Shown piece by piece: positions 44,785-48,555 of a DNA stretch of 48,555 nt (its first letter is position 1; each line of letters starts with the position of its first letter). The position numbers and the translations under genes are program-made. The notes beneath the pieces were generated by a model. It was given only the letters and a program-made list of their open reading frames with translations. It was not told where the DNA came from and did not search any database. The stretch spans positions 1-48,555 of the forward strand of contig JAAZBV010000116.1 in NCBI GenBank assembly GCA_012513605.1. Direction: 5' to 3'. This stretch comes from Desulfatiglans sp. (GTDB lineage: Bacteria; Desulfobacterota; DSM-4660; Desulfatiglandales; HGW-15).

Positions 44785-45270
44785 TTAGAAGCTTTCTACT
44801 CGCTTTATTACAAATTTTGTCTCACGGCTGCCAGTGCCGCCAAAGCCTGAATTGAATCCGCCCACGCCACCACCGCCGCCTCCGCCAAAGCCATCATTAA
44901 AGCCGTCAAATCCCGGCTGTCTTGCCCCTCTTGCCTTTGTTTTAAAGGTAAGCTCAATCGTATTTTCGTCTATTACCTCGCCAGTATATACTATACTCAT
45001 CTTTATTCCGCCAGTGCTAACAGGCACTTCAAAACTTATCTCCGTGCCCTTTTTTTTACTTGTTTTTACCTTGCCTTTTACTATATCTATTCTTGAATCC
45101 CCTTCGCCTATTGTTGTTCCATAAAGCTTATTACCATCCACCAGAAACTCATAGGTCATAGTCCCCATTGTACCATATACTCCAGCCCATTTTCCGCTTA
45201 CATCTATATCTGAAGCAAACGTGGCTGTTGATATTACCAATATCGTCAATGTTAATAATAGTGATTTCAT
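44785..45270 (-). CDS. Gly-rich secreted protein of unknown function
   Basis: 161 aa. Signal peptide (residues 1-19, ending ATFAS). The N-terminal domain looks like a small beta-barrel (SGKWAGVYGTMGTMTYEFLVDG, GTEISFEVPV), and the tail has a Gly/Phe-rich stretch (GFNDGFGGGGGGG) before a conserved end (ETKFVIKRVESF). I do not recognise the family. A decayed copy lies at 42977-43115. Good TAAAAAGGAGG ribosome site. It is in the same direction as the TonB-dependent receptor gene and follows its terminator; it may be expressed by read-through. Confidence 0.7.
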   Translation of the reverse strand: MKSLLLTLTILVISTATFASDIDVSGKWAGVYGTMGTMTYEFLVDGNKLYGTTIGEGDSRIDIVKGKVKTSKKKGTEISFEVPVSTGGIKMSIVYTGEVIDENTIELTFKTKARGARQPGFDGFNDGFGGGGGGGVGGFNSGFGGTGSRETKFVIKRVESF

Positions 45271-45317
45271 CTTTTCCTCCTTTTTAATTTTTTTTAATCT
45301 TAACAGAAAACAAAAAA

Positions 45318-45351
45318 TAAGGCCAACGCTTTTTTTAAAGCGTCGGCCTTA
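45318..45351 (-). terminator. terminator of TonB-dependent receptor gene
   Basis: Stem 45318-45332 / 45337-45351 (15 positions, one mismatch), TTTT loop; on the minus strand it is followed by TTTTTTG. Confidence 0.8.
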
Positions 45352-45389
45352 CATCACTTCATTTGAGGTTATGACAATAAAACCTTTTT

Positions 45390-48239
45390 TTAGAAATTCA
45401 AGGTAAATGTGAGCCCAAATGTTCTTGGCTCCGCATATGAGTAAATAACCAGATATGAGTCAGGGTTAAAGACATCATACGTACCCATATAGGAACCTAC
45501 GGTTCCAACATAATCCTGAAAACGTCTGCCAATAATCTTTTTATCAAGAAGATTATTGACATATAAACGCAGGTCCCACCGTTTACCCTCACCAACCCAT
45601 TTCGTTGAGGTATAAGTAACAGAGGCGTCAAACATCCAATAATCAGGATTGCCCGGCATGCTATATTCCAAATCTCCCCATTCGCCACCGGAGGATGTCT
45701 GTGAAGGTCTCATTACCTGATCAATGCCTTTGCCAGTATAAAAACCAGTGGTATTCATTATAAGAAGGTCTGTTCCAACGAACCATGTGTGGTTATAAGA
45801 CACATTAGCGTTTATACCACCACCAAACCTTGAACCACTCCAGTCTTCATATACACGAGAGTATATATTATGACCGGAGTCAGCATAAGTTTCTACCACT
45901 TGCTCTTCACCATCAATAATGATTGTCTGACCATCATATTGTGACCAGGCTTTACGGGCATAATCTTGTTGTGCCCTGTTCATACTGTAGTTTACATATT
46001 TGTTAGAGGATTTTGACCCTGAAACAGTAAGGGTGTCAGCAGGCGTAATAAGCCATGTGGCATTGACATTAACACCTGTTTGTTCTGTCCCACCGATATT
46101 TACCGCTGCGCCGGATATATACCTGTAACCTTTGCTAAGATCATTCGGGTCAACAGGCATATGAAGATTTGGATTTACACCAAAAGCGAATCCGACGTTT
46201 CCTTCAGCATTTAAACAGCTATCACTCTCTCCTCTGTCATCAGGTCTCAGACACTGAAAAATAGTAGCGCTTGCCATGCTGTTTTTATACTCATAATAAT
46301 ATCCTGTGGTATTAATCTGCAGCCTTCCATTAAACAACCTGGTTCTCATACCTGCTTCCCATGAACCAAGAGTTTCAGGGTCAACGGAATTGCCTTGTCC
46401 GTCAATATTACCGGTTTTTACACCTTTTGAATATTGAACATACGGCATAATATTTTCAGTTGCCTGCCATGAAAGATTCAGCTTATAGGTCTGATGCTCC
46501 CATTTATATGAGGAGTTTATGGCATCATCAAGATCAAGCGGCAGTGCAAATCTCTCATTGTTGCTTCTGGCAGAACTGGCGGTGCCTTCACCTCCTGAAT
46601 TCGTCAGGCCATAGAATTGTTTATGATCCCATGTGAACCTGTAACCACCTGTTAAATTTAATCCCCAAAAAGGCGCATATGATGCCTGCCCAAACAGAGC
46701 TGTTTCAGTAAGGGTATTCCGTCTGTATGCACTATTTGTTATTGATGCCTCTTCAAGAACATAATCATGCATATGAAGAACACCACCTATCCACTCATAC
46801 GTATCACCACCGGCCACTGTTTCCTTTGACGCAAGACGAGCCTCAGCGCTGTACATTTTGGAAAGAGTCTCACTATAATTACTCAGGAAAGGAGGGTTTG
46901 TCGAAGGCACAAGCATTAACTCTGTTACAGGCGTATTGCCGGGAATTGAATAACTATAAGTTTGAGTACGGCTGATTGTATATCCTTGAATAGGTTCAAG
47001 CGCTGGAGTAAGCGGAACATTTGTTTCACTCATATCCTCTACATCATCATCATTGACGTCAACAGCCTCAGTAAATAAGCCAGTTTCAGGATCATAGGTT
47101 CTGGCAGGATATCTTGACTGGGTAATTATTGTCCCAACCGGCATTATAGTGGGCCTGGTCCCGGACACATCAATATAACTTCTCACATTGCGTGATGACC
47201 TGTAACCGTACTGTATGGTAAGATACGCAAAGTCAAGCTCATTATCATATGTCGTGTTAAGCCCCCATGACTTGTTGTCAGTATATTGCTGATCAGCCAT
47301 CTCAGGAGTCAGATCACCCAGCCACCATTTAACCTTATAGGCTGAATCTATTATTCCGCCTTTATTATAGGGTGCATATGATTCCGGCAACCCCGGATCA
47401 GGGTTAGGTACTATTTTCAAATCACCAACAGTACCATACAGAAAACCGGTACTGTCACCGTTTCTGTTCTTTGTTTTGTCTGTATCAAGCGCCACAACCA
47501 GAGATTGGTCATCAGTAGGCTCCCATCTCAGTGACCCTCGAACACCCCACATATTCTGATTACTTACACCCGCATCATCATAACCTTCTCGAGATATGAT
47601 GTTACCGGACAAACGAAACGCCAGCTTGTCAGTAGCTGGAATGTTAAGGCCGGCTGCAAAACGGCGACGGTCATAACTTCCATATTCCAGGGTTATATTC
47701 CCTCCAAAGTTACCTATATCGGGCCTTTTGCTTACCATGTTAATGCTGCCTGAAATAGAACCTCTTCCATAAAGAGTACCCTGAGGACCCTTAAGGGTTT
47801 CAACACGCTCAAGGTCATAGAGCTTTCCTTCAAGACCATCGCTTCTTGTAAGCTGAACACCGTCTATATGCACAGCAACCGTTGTTTCCTGAGTAGGATT
47901 ATCGTAATCAGTGGTAACACCGCCTCTGCCTTCTGTATTCCCGCCAACATCACGCATCTGAATTTTAAGTATGCCACCTTGTGACCTGGTAATTTTCAAA
48001 TCAGGCAGGAGCTTGTCAAGGTCTTCAATCTGATGAACATTAAGACGTTCCAACTCATCGGGCCTTACAACCGAGATATCCATTGGAATCTTCTGCAGTT
48101 GAGCCTCCCTCTTTTCCGCTGTTACAACAATTTCCTCAAGTGTAAATTCGTCCTCCTGAGCAAAAACCTGACCGGACATGCCGACAGCCAAGGCCATGCA
48201 GAGGGTTAAGAAGCTCTTGGTTAAACTTTTTCCTCTCAT
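45390..48239 (-). CDS. TonB-dependent outer-membrane receptor
   Basis: 949 aa. Signal peptide (residues 1-28, ending QVFAQ), a TonB box region (EFTLEEIVVTAEKRE), a plug domain (IPMDISVVRPDEL, LPDLKITRSQGG, RVETLKGPQGTLYGRG), and a 22-strand-type barrel ending in LTFTLNF. Plug motifs GPQGTLYG and SISGSINMVSKRP are typical. It would import a scarce compound, driven by the TonB system at 37.6-42.7 kb. The ligand is unknown. AAGGAGG precedes the start. It lies downstream of the partial gene at the window's right end, beyond a terminator hairpin. Confidence 0.95.
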   Translation of the reverse strand: MRGKSLTKSFLTLCMALAVGMSGQVFAQEDEFTLEEIVVTAEKREAQLQKIPMDISVVRPDELERLNVHQIEDLDKLLPDLKITRSQGGILKIQMRDVGGNTEGRGGVTTDYDNPTQETTVAVHIDGVQLTRSDGLEGKLYDLERVETLKGPQGTLYGRGSISGSINMVSKRPDIGNFGGNITLEYGSYDRRRFAAGLNIPATDKLAFRLSGNIISREGYDDAGVSNQNMWGVRGSLRWEPTDDQSLVVALDTDKTKNRNGDSTGFLYGTVGDLKIVPNPDPGLPESYAPYNKGGIIDSAYKVKWWLGDLTPEMADQQYTDNKSWGLNTTYDNELDFAYLTIQYGYRSSRNVRSYIDVSGTRPTIMPVGTIITQSRYPARTYDPETGLFTEAVDVNDDDVEDMSETNVPLTPALEPIQGYTISRTQTYSYSIPGNTPVTELMLVPSTNPPFLSNYSETLSKMYSAEARLASKETVAGGDTYEWIGGVLHMHDYVLEEASITNSAYRRNTLTETALFGQASYAPFWGLNLTGGYRFTWDHKQFYGLTNSGGEGTASSARSNNERFALPLDLDDAINSSYKWEHQTYKLNLSWQATENIMPYVQYSKGVKTGNIDGQGNSVDPETLGSWEAGMRTRLFNGRLQINTTGYYYEYKNSMASATIFQCLRPDDRGESDSCLNAEGNVGFAFGVNPNLHMPVDPNDLSKGYRYISGAAVNIGGTEQTGVNVNATWLITPADTLTVSGSKSSNKYVNYSMNRAQQDYARKAWSQYDGQTIIIDGEEQVVETYADSGHNIYSRVYEDWSGSRFGGGINANVSYNHTWFVGTDLLIMNTTGFYTGKGIDQVMRPSQTSSGGEWGDLEYSMPGNPDYWMFDASVTYTSTKWVGEGKRWDLRLYVNNLLDKKIIGRRFQDYVGTVGSYMGTYDVFNPDSYLVIYSYAEPRTFGLTFTLNF

Positions 48240-48296
48240 AAAATTTCCTCCTTATATTAGAGTAATAGATTCAGTATTAAAAAGTTTAAAATGTTG

Positions 48297-48328
48297 CTAT
48301 GCCATCAGCCACAAAGCTGATGGCATAG
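48297..48328 (-). terminator. hairpin after partial gene
   Basis: 13-bp perfect stem (48297-48309 with 48316-48328) and a 6-nt loop. On the minus strand a T-rich stretch follows, so it can end the upstream transcript or act as a partial terminator before the receptor gene. Confidence 0.7.
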
Positions 48329-48338
48329 ATTGTTTTAC

Positions 48339-48555
48339 CTACGGAGCAGCAGGAAGACTTATACTAAGTGTTTCCATCACACCTGCACCAGGGGTTTCCA
48401 CGTCAACAAGGATGTCGGCAAAACCTGCCCGTATTTCGTAATAAGCAACTGTGGGATCAAGAACTACAAAGCCTTCATGCAACACAGTACCCATATAACC
48501 TGTCAGTTGACTCAATTCGCCATCGTCACCAACTGTACACGCTATGGAAGTTGGA
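48339..48555 (-). CDS. 3' end of secreted-looking protein gene (cut by window edge)
   Basis: An open frame of 72 codons runs from the right edge to TAG at 48339-48341. The product fragment (GELSQLTGYMGTVLH, YEIRAGFADILVDVET) is beta-rich and low in charge, as in exported or surface proteins. The family cannot be named from this part. It is in the same orientation as the TonB-dependent receptor and immediately upstream of it, so the two may act in one uptake locus. The start lies outside the window. Confidence 0.6.
   Translation of the reverse strand, partial: PTSIACTVGDDGELSQLTGYMGTVLHEGFVVLDPTVAYYEIRAGFADILVDVETPGAGVMETLSISLPAAP

Overview
The window reads as chromosomal DNA of an anaerobic Gram-negative bacterium, most likely a member of the Desulfobacterota (Desulfobacterales-like). 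This placement is inferred from the gene families together: a tungsten-type aldehyde ferredoxin oxidoreductase, a single-chain class I Fe-S fumarase beside a biotin-independent carboxyltransferase subunit, a C_GCAxxG_C_C redox protein, an RND exporter with a LolA-like partner, and a TtpC/TonB2-type energy module. No marker gene such as an rRNA is present to fix it. Base composition is moderate, with AT-rich intergenic DNA. CAAGG/CCTTG-type short repeats recur between genes.

Layout. 1-5.3 kb: a small unknown protein, an AAA_28-type ATPase, a MoxR ATPase plus VWA (CoxE-like) pair, a HIT hydrolase, an EthD remnant, and a Gly/Met-rich lipoprotein gene interrupted by an in-frame TGA. 5.3-9.4 kb: an APH-fold kinase, a YuxH-type EAL-HDOD protein and an outer-membrane barrel. 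9.5-15.7 kb (leftward): a LolA-like protein, an RND/MMPL exporter and a GAF-GspE ATPase. 16-22.5 kb: a four-helix-bundle-suffix protein with an internal simple repeat, secreted unknowns, an OmpA-family protein, a broken TPR-like secreted protein gene (two in-frame TAGs plus a frameshift) and queC. 22.5-30.8 kb: an MFS carrier, pycB and fumarase, tRNA-Val(CAC), a long acyl-CoA dehydrogenase and a SAM hydrolase. 30.8-34.2 kb: an HNH protein, groES-groL and dksA. 34.2-37.5 kb: a C_GCAxxG_C_C protein and AFOR, diverging from two mirror-image consensus promoters. 37.5-42.7 kb (leftward): DUF3450, TtpC-like ExbB, ExbB, ExbD, TonB and a TPR protein, forming a complete TonB2-type energy operon. 42.7-48.6 kb: a decayed paralogue, an unknown lipoprotein, a Sel1-repeat protein, a Gly-rich secreted protein, a TonB-dependent receptor, and the 3' end of another secreted-looking gene.

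How the genes may work together. The TonB operon would energise the receptor at 45.4-48.2 kb. The DUF3450-type periplasmic module occurs twice in succession, once free and once fused to the channel protein. PycB and fumarase fit anaplerotic or C4-dicarboxylate metabolism. The RND, LolA-like and barrel genes look like an envelope lipid or hydrophobic-compound export set. The AFOR and C_GCAxxG_C_C genes probably form a co-expressed redox pair.

Most striking for follow-up are the mirrored promoters at 35.36-35.44 kb, the in-frame stop codons in two otherwise well-preserved envelope genes, and the repeated DUF3450 module in the TonB operon. I see no CRISPR array, no transposase, no integrase and no rRNA.
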